The position numbers and the translations under genes were made by a program. DNA of 64,000 nucleotides from Terribacillus halophilus (lineage in GTDB: Bacteria > Bacillota > Bacilli > Bacillales > Amphibacillaceae): positions 163,970-227,969 of the forward strand of contig NZ_FMZB01000007.1 of the NCBI RefSeq assembly GCF_900101385.1. Direction: 5' to 3'. The notes beneath the pieces were generated by a model that saw nothing but the letters and a program-made list of their open reading frames with translations, was not told the DNA's origin and searched no databases. Below, one piece after another: positions 49,872 through 58,532 of the stretch (the stretch's first letter is position 1; each line of letters opens with the position of its first letter).

Positions 49872-49897
49872 TGAAACAAAAAGCCGTTTTATTCGTA
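49872..49897 (+). promoter_or_regulatory. Second SigW-type promoter, before an NfeD gene
   Basis: TGAAAC at 49872-49877, 16-base spacer, CGTA at 49894-49897: an exact SigW pattern with the same spacing as the one at 21972. It lies 29 bases before the start codon. Confidence 0.82.
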
Positions 49898-49926
49898 TAA
49901 AGATAGTAGAAGAAAGGAGTATGCAC

Positions 49927-50565
49927 ATGTTGGATTACAATTGGATCCCAGTCTTCATGACAGGTCTTGGGACAATGTTCCTTATCGGGGAAATCCTTGT
50001 CAAAGCCAGAGGCGTCTTTTTCTTATTAGGGGCAGGATTCATCAGTACTTTCTTTATCAGTTATCTAGAGCCCTCGGCTATCTGGTATATGCTCCCGCTA
50101 TATTTCATCGGTATGCTTTTGATTATCATTGACGGGAAATTGCTGAATGATGGGACGCTCAGCATAATTGGTCTATTGACGATGCTGCTTACTGTCGGAT
50201 TCACAGCGCCGAATTGGACAGCTGGAATTTATGCGATTATCGGAGTGATTGTCGGAGCGGTTGGTGCCTTGATTTTCCTAAAGGCATTTCCAAAAAGGGA
50301 TATGTGGGGCAAAATAGCCTTGCTTGATACATTAAGTTCTGAAAAGGGGTACAATTCCATGAATGAGACTTACGCTGCGCTAGTAGGACAAGAGGGAGAA
50401 ACGGTAACCCCGATGCGCCCGTCCGGGACTGTGCGAGTGGATGGACGTGAATTGAGTGCCATCACCGATGGGAAGTGGCTCGACCGGGGAAGCCGAATCA
50501 AAGTGATGAATGTAAGCGGAGCGCGCATCATGGTAGAGAAAATCGAAGACGTTCAAGATTCCTAA
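49927..50565 (+). CDS. NfeD-family membrane protein
   Basis: A 212-residue protein with four or five membrane segments (about 5-120) and a C-terminal NfeD OB domain (about 150-212; MRPSGTVRVDGRELSAITDG). It resembles the first NfeD protein in the window at this C-terminal domain. I start it at ATG 49927, seven bases after AAAGGAG; ATG 49921 is too close to that site. The SigW-type promoter implies an envelope-stress role. No flotillin gene follows. Confidence 0.86.
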   Translation: MLDYNWIPVFMTGLGTMFLIGEILVKARGVFFLLGAGFISTFFISYLEPSAIWYMLPLYFIGMLLIIIDGKLLNDGTLSIIGLLTMLLTVGFTAPNWTAGIYAIIGVIVGAVGALIFLKAFPKRDMWGKIALLDTLSSEKGYNSMNETYAALVGQEGETVTPMRPSGTVRVDGRELSAITDGKWLDRGSRIKVMNVSGARIMVEKIEDVQDS

Positions 50566-50662
50566 TAAAATTATAGTAAATTTCTATACAAGACCTTTAC
50601 AAGCCTCCCGACACAATCAATAATTGAAACAGGGAACACAGAGAAGGGAAGGAAGGCTTGCA

Positions 50663-52285
50663 TTGTCTAATTGGGAATTTATCATCTTTGAGTTTATCGG
50701 AGGTTTAGGCCTGTTTCTCTTTTCCATCCGGTATTTAGGGGATGGATTGCAGCGGGCATATGGCAAACAGCTGCAGCTCGCCATGCATCGCTTCACAGTT
50801 CATCCGCTAATCGGTGTATTGTCAGGTCTTATCGTAACAGTTCTTATTCAAAGCAGCACCGCAACAAGCATACTCGTTGTCGGACTGGTCAATGCTGGTT
50901 ATTTATCTTTAAGACAGGCTGTTTCTGTCATTATGGGAGCGAATATCGGAACGACATTAACTGCTTTCTTTATCGGGATCAACTTGATCCAATTTGGTCT
51001 GCCTATCATGGCATTGGGGGCATTCCTGATTTATTTCTTCGTTAACCAGCGGACGCAGCAAATCGGAAAGGTTTTATTCGGAGCTGGCGGTATTTTTTAT
51101 GGACTTACCCTGATAGGGGAAGGGCTGCATCCCATTCTGGATATGGAGGCTTTTCAGTCTTTGGCGGCGAGTATGCACAGCAACCCGATAGCCGGTGTTG
51201 CAATCGGGACTTTCACAACGATTGTAGTGCAAAGCAGCGGTGCGACAGTGGCCATCTTACAAGAACTTTATGCACAGAGTGGCATTGATCTTACGGGGGC
51301 TGTGCCAGTTCTGCTTGGTGACAATCTAGGCACGACTTTGACGGCGTTGCTTGCGGCAATCGGTACGACAGTGCAGGCGAAACGGGCAGCGCTCAGCCAT
51401 GTCATGTTCAATGCGATTGGTGCTGTTGCTTTCCTATTGATTTTGCCATTATTTGTGGATATCGTTGTATGGATACAGCACACATTCGAGCTGAATGATA
51501 AGCTGACGATTGCCAGTGCACACGGAGTCTACAATGTTGCCAATACACTAATGTTGCTGCCGTTTCTTGGTCCATTTGTCTGGATCATTACAAAAATGAT
51601 ACCAGGCGATGAAGAAAAGTCGATGGCATTGACCAACCATTTGGATCCATTATTTATCCAGCAATCACCGGTCCTCGCATTGGAGCAAGCAAAACTGGAA
51701 GTTCTCCATATGGGCAGATTGGCAGTGGATGGATTGGAACAAGCCAGTACATATGCGAATAATCATGAAAGACAATTTGCCGATTTGGCGATGCAGTTGG
51801 AGAAGGAAGTTAATCGCAAGGACCGTGAAATCACCGATTATTTATCGAAAATCTCAATAAACACGCTGTCTGAGGAAGAAAGTGCGATGCATGCTGCGCT
51901 CCTGGATGCCATCAGGGATATCGAGCGAATCGGTGATCATTTCGAGAACATCGTCGAGTTTATTGATTTTCAAATATCGAGCAATATCAAACTGACGAAA
52001 GAAGCACAGCAGGAATTGAACAGTATGTTTGATTTGACGATTATGACAGTGAAACAGGCGATAGAGACTTTGGATAAGCAGGATCGTGAAACAGCTCTTG
52101 CAGTACTGCAAAAGGAAGATAAAATCGACAAGATGGAACGTACTTATCGCAAGTCGCATCTTATCCGGATGAATGAAGGTAAATGTACCGGTTCTGCAGG
52201 AATTGTTTTCGTCGATGTTATCAGTAATTTGGAGCGTGTGGGCGATCATGCAAAGAATATTGTCCAGCTTATATTGGAGGAATAG
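50663..52285 (+). CDS. Na/Pi cotransporter family protein with C-terminal PhoU domain
   Basis: A 540-residue protein with two inverted PNaS repeats, each with the QSS signature (IQSSTATSILVVG and VQSSGATVAILQE), about nine membrane segments to residue 325, and a PhoU-like helical domain at about 350-535. It probably imports or exports phosphate with sodium. I start it at TTG 50663 (MSNWEFIIFEF) after GGAAGG. It lies 97 bases from the NfeD gene, so it could share the SigW transcript or have its own promoter. Confidence 0.9.
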   Translation: MSNWEFIIFEFIGGLGLFLFSIRYLGDGLQRAYGKQLQLAMHRFTVHPLIGVLSGLIVTVLIQSSTATSILVVGLVNAGYLSLRQAVSVIMGANIGTTLTAFFIGINLIQFGLPIMALGAFLIYFFVNQRTQQIGKVLFGAGGIFYGLTLIGEGLHPILDMEAFQSLAASMHSNPIAGVAIGTFTTIVVQSSGATVAILQELYAQSGIDLTGAVPVLLGDNLGTTLTALLAAIGTTVQAKRAALSHVMFNAIGAVAFLLILPLFVDIVVWIQHTFELNDKLTIASAHGVYNVANTLMLLPFLGPFVWIITKMIPGDEEKSMALTNHLDPLFIQQSPVLALEQAKLEVLHMGRLAVDGLEQASTYANNHERQFADLAMQLEKEVNRKDREITDYLSKISINTLSEEESAMHAALLDAIRDIERIGDHFENIVEFIDFQISSNIKLTKEAQQELNSMFDLTIMTVKQAIETLDKQDRETALAVLQKEDKIDKMERTYRKSHLIRMNEGKCTGSAGIVFVDVISNLERVGDHAKNIVQLILEE

Positions 52286-52318
52286 ACAGGAGATATCTTC
52301 TGTCTATTATTTTTTCCT
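52281..52318 (+). terminator. Terminator after the Na/Pi cotransporter
   Basis: AATAGACAG and CTGTCTATT form a 9-bp stem, with an inner AGATATCT palindrome, followed by ATTTTTT. Confidence 0.85.
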
Positions 52319-52403
52319 TGCCAAAATGTCAGAAGTCATGCTATAGTATTCCTGTCAGTTAACAGGAACAAAAAAACATAATAAAAAATTATGGTGAAAT
52401 GAT

Positions 52404-52431
52404 TGACAAGTTATTGAATACATGATAAATT
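52404..52431 (+). promoter_or_regulatory. Candidate promoter of the tRNA cluster
   Basis: Perfect TTGACA at 52404-52409 and TAAATT at 52426-52431 with a 16-base spacer, about 40 bases before the first tRNA. Confidence 0.55.
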
Positions 52432-52471
52432 ATATATCGTCGCTAATACATAACTTACTTATTTGAAACAT

Positions 52472-52546
52472 TCCACAGTAGCTCAGTGGTAGAGCTATCG
52501 GCTGTTAACCGATCGGTCGCAGGTTCGAATCCTGCCTGTGGAGCCA
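52472..52546 (+). tRNA. tRNA-Asn (GTT)
   Basis: Acceptor stem TCCACAG/CTGTGGA with discriminator G and encoded CCA. Anticodon loop CTGTTAA with GTT at 52504-52506, and a normal T arm (GGTTCGAATCC). Confidence 0.97.
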
Positions 52547-52547
52547 T

Positions 52548-52624
52548 GGCGGTGTAGCTCAGCTGGCTAGAGCGTACGGTTCATACCCGTGAGGTCGGGG
52601 GTTCGATCCCCTCCGCCGCTACCA
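52548..52624 (+). tRNA. tRNA-Met (CAT), elongator
   Basis: Acceptor GGCGGTG with CGCCGCT (G-U at the first pair), discriminator A and encoded CCA. Anticodon CAT at 52582-52584. The sequence resembles the B. subtilis elongator tRNA-Met; it lacks the CCC/GGG initiator signature in the anticodon stem. Confidence 0.93.
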
Positions 52625-52641
52625 TTATATTTTCTAGTCAT

Positions 52642-52715
52642 GGCGGTTGTGGCGAAGTGGTTAACGCACCGGATTGTGGCTCCGGCATTCGTGGGTTCGA
52701 TCCCCATCAATCGCC
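52642..52715 (+). tRNA. tRNA-His (GTG)
   Basis: Acceptor GCGGTTG/CAATCGC with the extra 5' G (52642) opposite C73, the histidine identity feature. Anticodon GTG at 52676-52678. CCA is not encoded: the discriminator is followed by CTT. Confidence 0.95.
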
Positions 52716-52729
52716 CTTTAAACATAACC

Positions 52730-52806
52730 GGACCCTTAGCTCAGTTGGTTAGAGCTATCGGCTCATAACCGATCGGTCGCAGGTTCGAGTCCTGCAGGGT
52801 CCACCA
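52730..52806 (+). tRNA. tRNA-Ile2 (CAT, probably lysidine-modified)
   Basis: Acceptor GGACCCT/AGGGTCC, discriminator A and encoded CCA. The anticodon is CAT but the acceptor and D arm (GCTCAGTTGGTTAGAGC) match the Bacillus tRNA-Ile2 that TilS modifies to read AUA. A methionine assignment is the alternative. Confidence 0.85.
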
Positions 52807-52831
52807 TTTGAAAAAAACATATGTGCAACGC

Positions 52832-52924
52832 GGAGGAATACCCAAGTTTGGCTGAAGGGATCGGTCTTGAAAACCGACAGGGGCTTAACGGCTCGCGGGG
52901 GTTCGAATCCCTCTTCCTCCGCCA
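52832..52924 (+). tRNA. tRNA-Ser (TGA)
   Basis: Long variable arm typical of serine, acceptor GGAGGAA/TTCCTCC, discriminator G and encoded CCA. Anticodon TGA at 52868-52870. Confidence 0.96.
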
Positions 52925-52930
52925 CAACAT

Positions 52931-53003
<73 letters not shown>

Positions 53004-53007
53004 CTCC

Positions 53008-53042
53008 GAAAACAGCTGTTCTAGAAGAATAGCTGTTTTTTA
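53008..53042 (+). terminator. Terminator of the tRNA cluster
   Basis: AAAACAGCTGTTC pairs with GAATAGCTGTTTT, with one mismatch, followed by a T run. Confidence 0.88.
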
Positions 53043-53177
53043 ATGTTTCAAAAACAGAAGGACGGATAGAATATACAAAGGCTCAAAGCAAAATGCTTGC
53101 CGTTTCTAACAAGCTTTGGTACGCTTTACGAAAAGGTACTCACCTTTGGACTACATATCATTCAAGGAGGAATAATC

Positions 53178-53789
53178 ATGGCTAAATTTGAACTACCAGA
53201 ATTGCCTTACGCATACGACGCACTTGAGCCTCATATCGATAAGGAAACAATGAACATCCACCACACAAAACATCACAACACTTATGTGACAAAGCTTAAC
53301 GACGCAATCGCAGGAAAAGCTGACTTGGAAAGCAAATCCTTGGAAGAGCTTGTTGCTGGTGTTAACGAACTTCCTTCTGACGTACAGACAGCTGTACGCA
53401 ACAATGGTGGCGGTCACTATAACCACAGCCTATTCTGGAAGCTTCTTTCTCCAAACGGCGGCGGTGAACCAACTGGCGAAGTGGCTAGTGCCATTGCCAA
53501 CAAATACGGTACACTTGATAAATTCAAAGAAGAATTTGCAGCTGCAGCAGCTGGCCGTTTCGGTTCCGGCTGGGCATGGCTGGTAGTGGAAAACGGTGAA
53601 GTCGATATCGTTTCCACACCTAATCAAGACAATCCTGTCATGGAAGGCAAGACACCAATTCTTGGCCTTGATGTTTGGGAGCACGCATACTACTTGAAAT
53701 ACCAAAACAAACGTCCGGATTACATCAGTGCTTTCTGGAACGTTGTTAATTGGGATGAAGTAGAGCGTCTTTACAGAGAAGCAAAATAA
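53178..53789 (+). CDS. sodA: Superoxide dismutase, manganese type
   Basis: Converts superoxide to oxygen and peroxide. Metal ligands are H28, H83, D165 and H169 ([22 protein letters not shown]). Gly/Gln patterns in the second shell could not be used to exclude iron, but the Bacillus enzyme is Mn-dependent. I start it at ATG 53178 after AAGGAGGAA, giving 203 residues; a longer frame reaches 53097 without a site. A terminator follows. Confidence 0.96.
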   Translation: MAKFELPELPYAYDALEPHIDKETMNIHHTKHHNTYVTKLNDAIAGKADLESKSLEELVAGVNELPSDVQTAVRNNGGGHYNHSLFWKLLSPNGGGEPTGEVASAIANKYGTLDKFKEEFAAAAAGRFGSGWAWLVVENGEVDIVSTPNQDNPVMEGKTPILGLDVWEHAYYLKYQNKRPDYISAFWNVVNWDEVERLYREAK

Positions 53790-53802
53790 GACAGTATATG
53801 AT

Positions 53803-53837
53803 AAAGACATCAGCTTTTTAGCTGATGTCTTTTTTTG
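53803..53837 (+). terminator. Terminator of sodA
   Basis: AAAGACATCAGC and GCTGATGTCTTT form a 12-bp stem with a T-rich loop, then a run of T. Confidence 0.92.
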
Positions 53838-53892
53838 TGCATATCTCTTTTTCGAAAGCGGATACTAAGTAGCAGTAAAAGGAGGCGGCATC

Positions 53893-55155
53893 ATGAAGCC
53901 GAACTTATTTACCGCGGATTCTGCCAAGAAAGAGCTGCATATGCTGCTTTTGATCGGGGCGCTTTACTCCCTCGGTATCTTTCTGTCGAATACGTTTGTC
54001 AATATTTATTTATGGAAACAAACGAATGATTTGATTAATATCGCCATGTATAATTTGGCGATCTACATCGCCCAAACCATTCTTTTCACGTTATCTGGCG
54101 GCTGGGCCAAACGGATCGATCGGGTAATCATACTCCGAATCGGTGTATTCTTCCTGAGCCTGTTTTTCCTGCTCGTACTTTTTACAGGTGAGAAAGCAGC
54201 TTCTTACAATTTGCTTCTGGGTGGAGTACTTGGAGTGGGCTATGGTATGTACTGGCTGGCTTATTCCGTACTGACTTTTGAAGTGACGGAACCGGAGACT
54301 CGTGACTTTTTCAACGGCGTATCGGGGCTGCTGCAATCCCTAACAGGTATGATCGGTCCATTCGTAGCCGGGTACATCATCACAAGGATGAATAATTCCC
54401 ATGGCTATACATTGATCTTTGCAGTTTCATTCTTTCTTTTCCTGATGGCTGTCATCTGTACAGCCGGAATCAAAAGAAGAGCAGCAGAAGGCAAATTCGG
54501 CTTGATGCAGCCGTGGAAAGAAATGAGACATAATGCAGCATGGAAAAATACGATGTTGGCACATGTGTTTCAAGGTGTGCGGGAAGGTATCTATACCTTC
54601 ATCATTTCGGTCTGGGTCTTCATCGTCACCAATAGTGAGCTTTCACTCGGAACATTCAATCTTGTCTATTCTGCTTTTTCGTTTATCTTCTATTATATAG
54701 CAACCCGTTACATCAAGAGCCGGCAGCGGAAAATGGCCATCTTCCTTAGCGGAGTGGCACTTTCCCTAAGTGTGCTGCTTCTGCTTTTCGAGCTCAACTT
54801 TTCTACTTTGCTGATTTATGCTGCGATCATCGGTGTTTTTTATCCGATACTTTACGTGCCATATCTGTCCCTCTCCTATGACGTAATCGGTAAAGCGAGA
54901 GATGCTGCGAATCTTCGAGTGGAATACATCGTTCTAACTGACGCAGCGACGAATATAGGGAGAATCATATCTGTTGCGGCATTGCTCATTGGAATTTGGA
55001 TTTGGTCAGATGCATCGATTCCATATTTGATGTTCATTCTTGGCACTGGACCATTTTTCATTTACTTCTTCACACGTCATATCACAAGCTTTGCACCAGC
55101 TGCTTCTGTGAAGAAGCTTCCCAAGAACGAAATTGCAGGAGATGACAATCGCTGA
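53893..55155 (+). CDS. yqgE: MFS transporter (YqgE-like)
   Basis: A 420-residue major facilitator protein with about twelve hydrophobic segments and a central cytoplasmic loop (about residues 190-215). The substrate is unknown. It lies between sodA and the class B PBP gene, the position of yqgE in B. subtilis. The start ATG 53893 follows AAAGGAGGCGG. Confidence 0.88.
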   Translation: MKPNLFTADSAKKELHMLLLIGALYSLGIFLSNTFVNIYLWKQTNDLINIAMYNLAIYIAQTILFTLSGGWAKRIDRVIILRIGVFFLSLFFLLVLFTGEKAASYNLLLGGVLGVGYGMYWLAYSVLTFEVTEPETRDFFNGVSGLLQSLTGMIGPFVAGYIITRMNNSHGYTLIFAVSFFLFLMAVICTAGIKRRAAEGKFGLMQPWKEMRHNAAWKNTMLAHVFQGVREGIYTFIISVWVFIVTNSELSLGTFNLVYSAFSFIFYYIATRYIKSRQRKMAIFLSGVALSLSVLLLLFELNFSTLLIYAAIIGVFYPILYVPYLSLSYDVIGKARDAANLRVEYIVLTDAATNIGRIISVAALLIGIWIWSDASIPYLMFILGTGPFFIYFFTRHITSFAPAASVKKLPKNEIAGDDNR

Positions 55156-55186
55156 CAAGTATATAGTAGAAGCAGACGGTGGTTGA

Positions 55187-55195
55187 TGATATAAT
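55187..55195 (+). promoter_or_regulatory. Extended -10 promoter candidate before pbpA
   Basis: TGATATAAT, a TGn extension and a perfect TATAAT, about 31 bases before the pbpA start. No good -35 is seen, which fits an extended -10 promoter. Confidence 0.5.
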
Positions 55196-55225
55196 GGGTC
55201 CAGTATGTAAGAATGGGGGAACATT

Positions 55226-57292
55226 ATGTCTAAAAAAAGGAAGAAGAAGCGTGCACTGCTTCCTTTCCGTCTCAATGTTTTGTTTGCGATTGTTTTCCTG
55301 CTGTTCTCTGCCTTGGTTCTGCAGCTAGGCGTTGTGCAGATCATAAATGGGGAAGAACACCAGGCGGTTTTGGAAGAGACGACTAATGATATCGCTGAGA
55401 TTTCTGTTCCGCGCGGTATGATATACGATAGTGAAGGGAATGTGATCGTCGGGAATGAACCGGTATATTCGATCACATACACACCCCCTAAAAATGGAGA
55501 CTCTGCCGATAAACGGCTGGAGATCGCTACCAAACTCGCTGATATCATCAAGATGAACGATAAAGCCATTGATAAAATCACCGAGAGGGAGTATAAAGAA
55601 TACTGGTATCTTTTGAATGCTAAAGAGGCAGACAGCCGAATAACTGCTTCTGAAAAAGAGTCGTTAGATGACACCGAAATATATGACACTACACTTGAGC
55701 GGATTACAGAAGATGATTACAAAGAGCTTGAAAATGACGATAAAGCAAAACAGATCATTGCCATCAAGCGAGAGCTGGATAGTGCGACCGAGCTTGTTCC
55801 GCATGTGATCAAGAACAAGAACGTAACCGAAGAGGAGTATGCGACGATTGCTGAGAACATGGGCGAATTGTCCGGCATCAACGTCGCAACCGACTGGGAA
55901 CGATATTATCCGTATGACGGTTCTCTAAGCGGTATCCTTGGCGGCATCAAGACTGGTATCCCAGAGGGAGAAGAGGATTATTATAAATCCCGTAACTATC
56001 AGTTGAATGACAGGATCGGAACAAGCGGCCTGGAGAAGGAATATGAGAGCCTCCTAAAAGGTGATAAAAAACGTGTCCGCTATGTGACGGATAATAATAA
56101 TAATATTGTGTCCCAGGATGTGATTTCTGAAGGATCACGCGGACAGGATCTGCAGCTTTCCATTAATATGGACTTCCAGAAAGAGCTTGATAAAATCGTA
56201 AGGGAAGAATTGAAAGGTGCTAAAAACAAGCATCCTGGTGCTAACCGTTATCTGGAAGATGCGATGGCCGTCATGCTCAATCCGAACACTGGTGAAATTT
56301 ACGCTGCCAGCGGACAGCATTATGACAGGGAAAACAATAAGTATGAATCTGCCGATATGAATACGGTTTTCACTGCTGCCGCAGTTGGATCAACTGTCAA
56401 GGGGGCGACATTGCTTGCCGGGTATCAGGAAGGTGTCGTTGATATGAACCAGACATTTGTGGATAAGGCAATGAAGATTAAAGGAACCCCTGAAAAGTCA
56501 TCATGGAAAACGATGGGCCCTATTAATGATTTGCAAGCCTTGCAGATGTCTTCCAACGTTTACATGTTTAATGTTGCGTTGCGTTTAGGTGGAGAGTATA
56601 ACTACAAGTATGGGCAGAGTGTATCATTTGACCATGATGCATTCCGAGTATTACGCAACTATTATAACCAAGTAGGATTGGGTGTGGAAACAGGAATAGA
56701 CCTTCCTTCTGAATCCACTGGTTACGTCGGCACTACCGGCCAGGCAGGTAACTTGCTTGACTTCTCTATAGGGCAGTTTGACACATACACAACCATGCAG
56801 CTTGCACAATACATCTCTACAATTGCCAACGGAGGTTACCGGATTAAACCGCATTTCGTCAGCGAAATACATGAACCCTCCAATGAGAAGGACAAGCTGG
56901 GACCGCTTGCTGAAACAAAGTCACCTGATGTATTGAACAAAATCACTGCTACGGATGAACAGATCAATCGTGTGAAACAAGGCTTCAAGATGGTATTCCA
57001 GACAAAGAACGGTACTGCTTACGGGCATTTGAACGAGAAAACGAAAACCTATAACATTGCTGGTAAAACCGGAACGGCCCAGACGCAAATCGGTCAGACG
57101 AAACTCGAGAACTGGACATTGATTGGCTACGCTGATGCCGATAACCCGGATATTGCGTTCGCTATCATGGTACCTAACTTAGGAACCATCAGCGGCGGCC
57201 AACAGTACCCTATCACATACAACATCGCCAATCGTGCGCTCGAGTACTATTACGAACATACAGCGCCTGACGATGAAGATAAATCTGAATAA
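55226..57292 (+). CDS. pbpA: Class B penicillin-binding protein, PBP2A-type
   Basis: Transpeptidase that cross-links lateral wall peptidoglycan in rod-shaped cells. One N-terminal membrane anchor (about 12-35), the PBP dimerisation domain with SVPRGMIYDSEGN, and the transpeptidase domain with catalytic serine S389 in STVK and the KTG motif at K614 (GKTGTAQ). The 688 residues are close to B. subtilis PbpA (716). A terminator follows. Confidence 0.94.
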   Translation: MSKKRKKKRALLPFRLNVLFAIVFLLFSALVLQLGVVQIINGEEHQAVLEETTNDIAEISVPRGMIYDSEGNVIVGNEPVYSITYTPPKNGDSADKRLEIATKLADIIKMNDKAIDKITEREYKEYWYLLNAKEADSRITASEKESLDDTEIYDTTLERITEDDYKELENDDKAKQIIAIKRELDSATELVPHVIKNKNVTEEEYATIAENMGELSGINVATDWERYYPYDGSLSGILGGIKTGIPEGEEDYYKSRNYQLNDRIGTSGLEKEYESLLKGDKKRVRYVTDNNNNIVSQDVISEGSRGQDLQLSINMDFQKELDKIVREELKGAKNKHPGANRYLEDAMAVMLNPNTGEIYAASGQHYDRENNKYESADMNTVFTAAAVGSTVKGATLLAGYQEGVVDMNQTFVDKAMKIKGTPEKSSWKTMGPINDLQALQMSSNVYMFNVALRLGGEYNYKYGQSVSFDHDAFRVLRNYYNQVGLGVETGIDLPSESTGYVGTTGQAGNLLDFSIGQFDTYTTMQLAQYISTIANGGYRIKPHFVSEIHEPSNEKDKLGPLAETKSPDVLNKITATDEQINRVKQGFKMVFQTKNGTAYGHLNEKTKTYNIAGKTGTAQTQIGQTKLENWTLIGYADADNPDIAFAIMVPNLGTISGGQQYPITYNIANRALEYYYEHTAPDDEDKSE

Positions 57293-57304
57293 CAGTATGA
57301 CCCA

Positions 57305-57344
57305 AAGAACCACCCCAAAATACGGGGTGGTTCTTCTTTTTTCA
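57305..57344 (+). terminator. Terminator of pbpA
   Basis: AAGAACCACCCC with GGGGTGGTTCTT and a seven-base loop, followed by CTTTTTT. Confidence 0.92.
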
Positions 57345-57361
57345 ACAAATTAATACGTCAA

Positions 57362-57400
57362 TTTACACAACCTTTACATTCTGTTTATTTTTCCTTAATG
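57362..57400 (+). promoter_or_regulatory. PhoP box array upstream of pstS
   Basis: Four 6-bp repeats at 11-bp spacing: TTTACA (57362), TTTACA (57373), TTTATT (57384) and TTAATG (57395). This fits the Bacillus PhoP pattern TT(A/T)ACA-N5 repeated four times, and the last two are degenerate. A possible -10, TAATAT, is at 57410-57415. Phosphorylated PhoP would activate the pst operon under phosphate limitation. Confidence 0.88.
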
Positions 57401-57467
57401 ATGACGAGCTAATATTGTACTTGTAAGGCAAAGGAACTAATAGAATCACGTAGGGGGAAAATCAAAC

Positions 57468-58394
57468 ATGAAGAAGATGAAACTATCTGTATTGCTTGCA
57501 ATGTTCGCACTGGTTATTGGTGTACTTGCAGCATGTGGCGGTAACGCTGGCGGCGAAGAAACAGAAGGAAACACAAGCGGAAACAGCAATAGCGGCGGCG
57601 GAGAAGCTTCCGAAACTTCCATCGTTGTAGCAGGTTCCAGTGCGATGCAGCCTCTAGTAGCAGCAGCAGCTGAACAGTACAAAGGCGATAACGCTGATGC
57701 AGACATTCAGGTCCAAGCAGGTGGTTCAGGAGCTGGACTAAGCCAAGTTCAGGAAGGTTCGATCGCCATCGGTAACTCCGACGTGTTCGCTGAAGAGAAA
57801 GAAGGCATCGATGCAGAGGCTCTTGTTGATCACAAAGTTGCAGTTGTCGGTATGACAGCAGCAATCAACCCGAATGCAGGTGTAGATGATCTGACAAAAC
57901 AGCAGCTAATCGATATCTTCACGGGTAAAGTGACTAACTGGTCTGAAGTAGGCGGAAATGACCAGGAAATCACACTTGTTAACCGTCCTGACTCTTCCGG
58001 TACGCGTGCTACATTCGTTAAGTACGCGCTTGATGGCGAAACACCAGCTGAAGGAATCACTGAGGATTCCTCCAATACTGTTAAGCAGATCGTTGCAGAT
58101 ACAGACGGAGCAATCGGTTACCTTGCCCTTTCCTACTTCGATGATGATACAGTAGTGAAAGGTAAAATCGACGGTGTTGAAGCTACAAACGAAACAATCG
58201 GATCTGGCGAATTCCCAATCTGGGCTTATCAGCACTCTTACACAAACGGAGATCCTGAAGGTCTTGCAAAAGAATTCCTTGATTACATGATGAGCGACGA
58301 AGTTCAAACTTCCATCGTACCTGAACAAGGTTACGTTCCAATGACTGATATGCAAGTTGAACGCGACGCGGAAGGCAACATCACTGAAAAATAA
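57468..58394 (+). CDS. pstS: PstS, phosphate-binding lipoprotein
   Basis: High-affinity phosphate receptor of the Pst ABC transporter. A lipoprotein signal ends in LAAC with the lipidated Cys at residue 23, followed by a Gly/Asn/Ser-rich linker and the type 2 periplasmic binding fold (VAGSSAMQPLV, VNRPDSSGTRATFVK). The 308 residues match B. subtilis PstS (300). It follows the PhoP boxes and precedes pstC by 138 bases. Confidence 0.96.
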   Translation: MKKMKLSVLLAMFALVIGVLAACGGNAGGEETEGNTSGNSNSGGGEASETSIVVAGSSAMQPLVAAAAEQYKGDNADADIQVQAGGSGAGLSQVQEGSIAIGNSDVFAEEKEGIDAEALVDHKVAVVGMTAAINPNAGVDDLTKQQLIDIFTGKVTNWSEVGGNDQEITLVNRPDSSGTRATFVKYALDGETPAEGITEDSSNTVKQIVADTDGAIGYLALSYFDDDTVVKGKIDGVEATNETIGSGEFPIWAYQHSYTNGDPEGLAKEFLDYMMSDEVQTSIVPEQGYVPMTDMQVERDAEGNITEK

Positions 58395-58402
58395 TACGTA
58401 AT

Positions 58403-58448
58403 ACCACAGGGTAGATGCGGTGTTTCACTGCATTTACCTTACTGTGGT
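58403..58448 (+). other. Long hairpin after pstS
   Basis: ACCACAG pairs with CTGTGGT, and inside this GGTAGATGC with GCATTTACC, so most of the 46 bases are paired. No T run follows. It could protect the pstS mRNA 3' end after processing. Confidence 0.7.
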
Positions 58449-58467
58449 TATAAAATAGCTATTACAG

Positions 58468-58514
58468 ACAGCGGGATGCCTTATTTGTAAAGGTATTCCT
58501 TTCCGCTGTTTTTC
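58468..58514 (+). terminator. Attenuating terminator between pstS and pstC
   Basis: ACAGCGG and CCGCTGT close an interrupted stem with inner pairing CCTT/AAGG, and a T run follows directly. It would let only part of the transcripts reach pstC. Confidence 0.6.
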
Positions 58515-58532
58515 AAGAGGAGTTGTACAAAG

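Noticed and set aside
50624..50662. Third SigW-like site (TGAAAC before the Na/Pi gene)
   Set aside because: TGAAAC occurs at about 50625, but no CGTA follows at 16-17 bases, so it does not fit the pattern.
53043..53177. Specific promoter of sodA
   Set aside because: TAGAAT and A-rich hexamers are present, but no pair has acceptable spacing and match.
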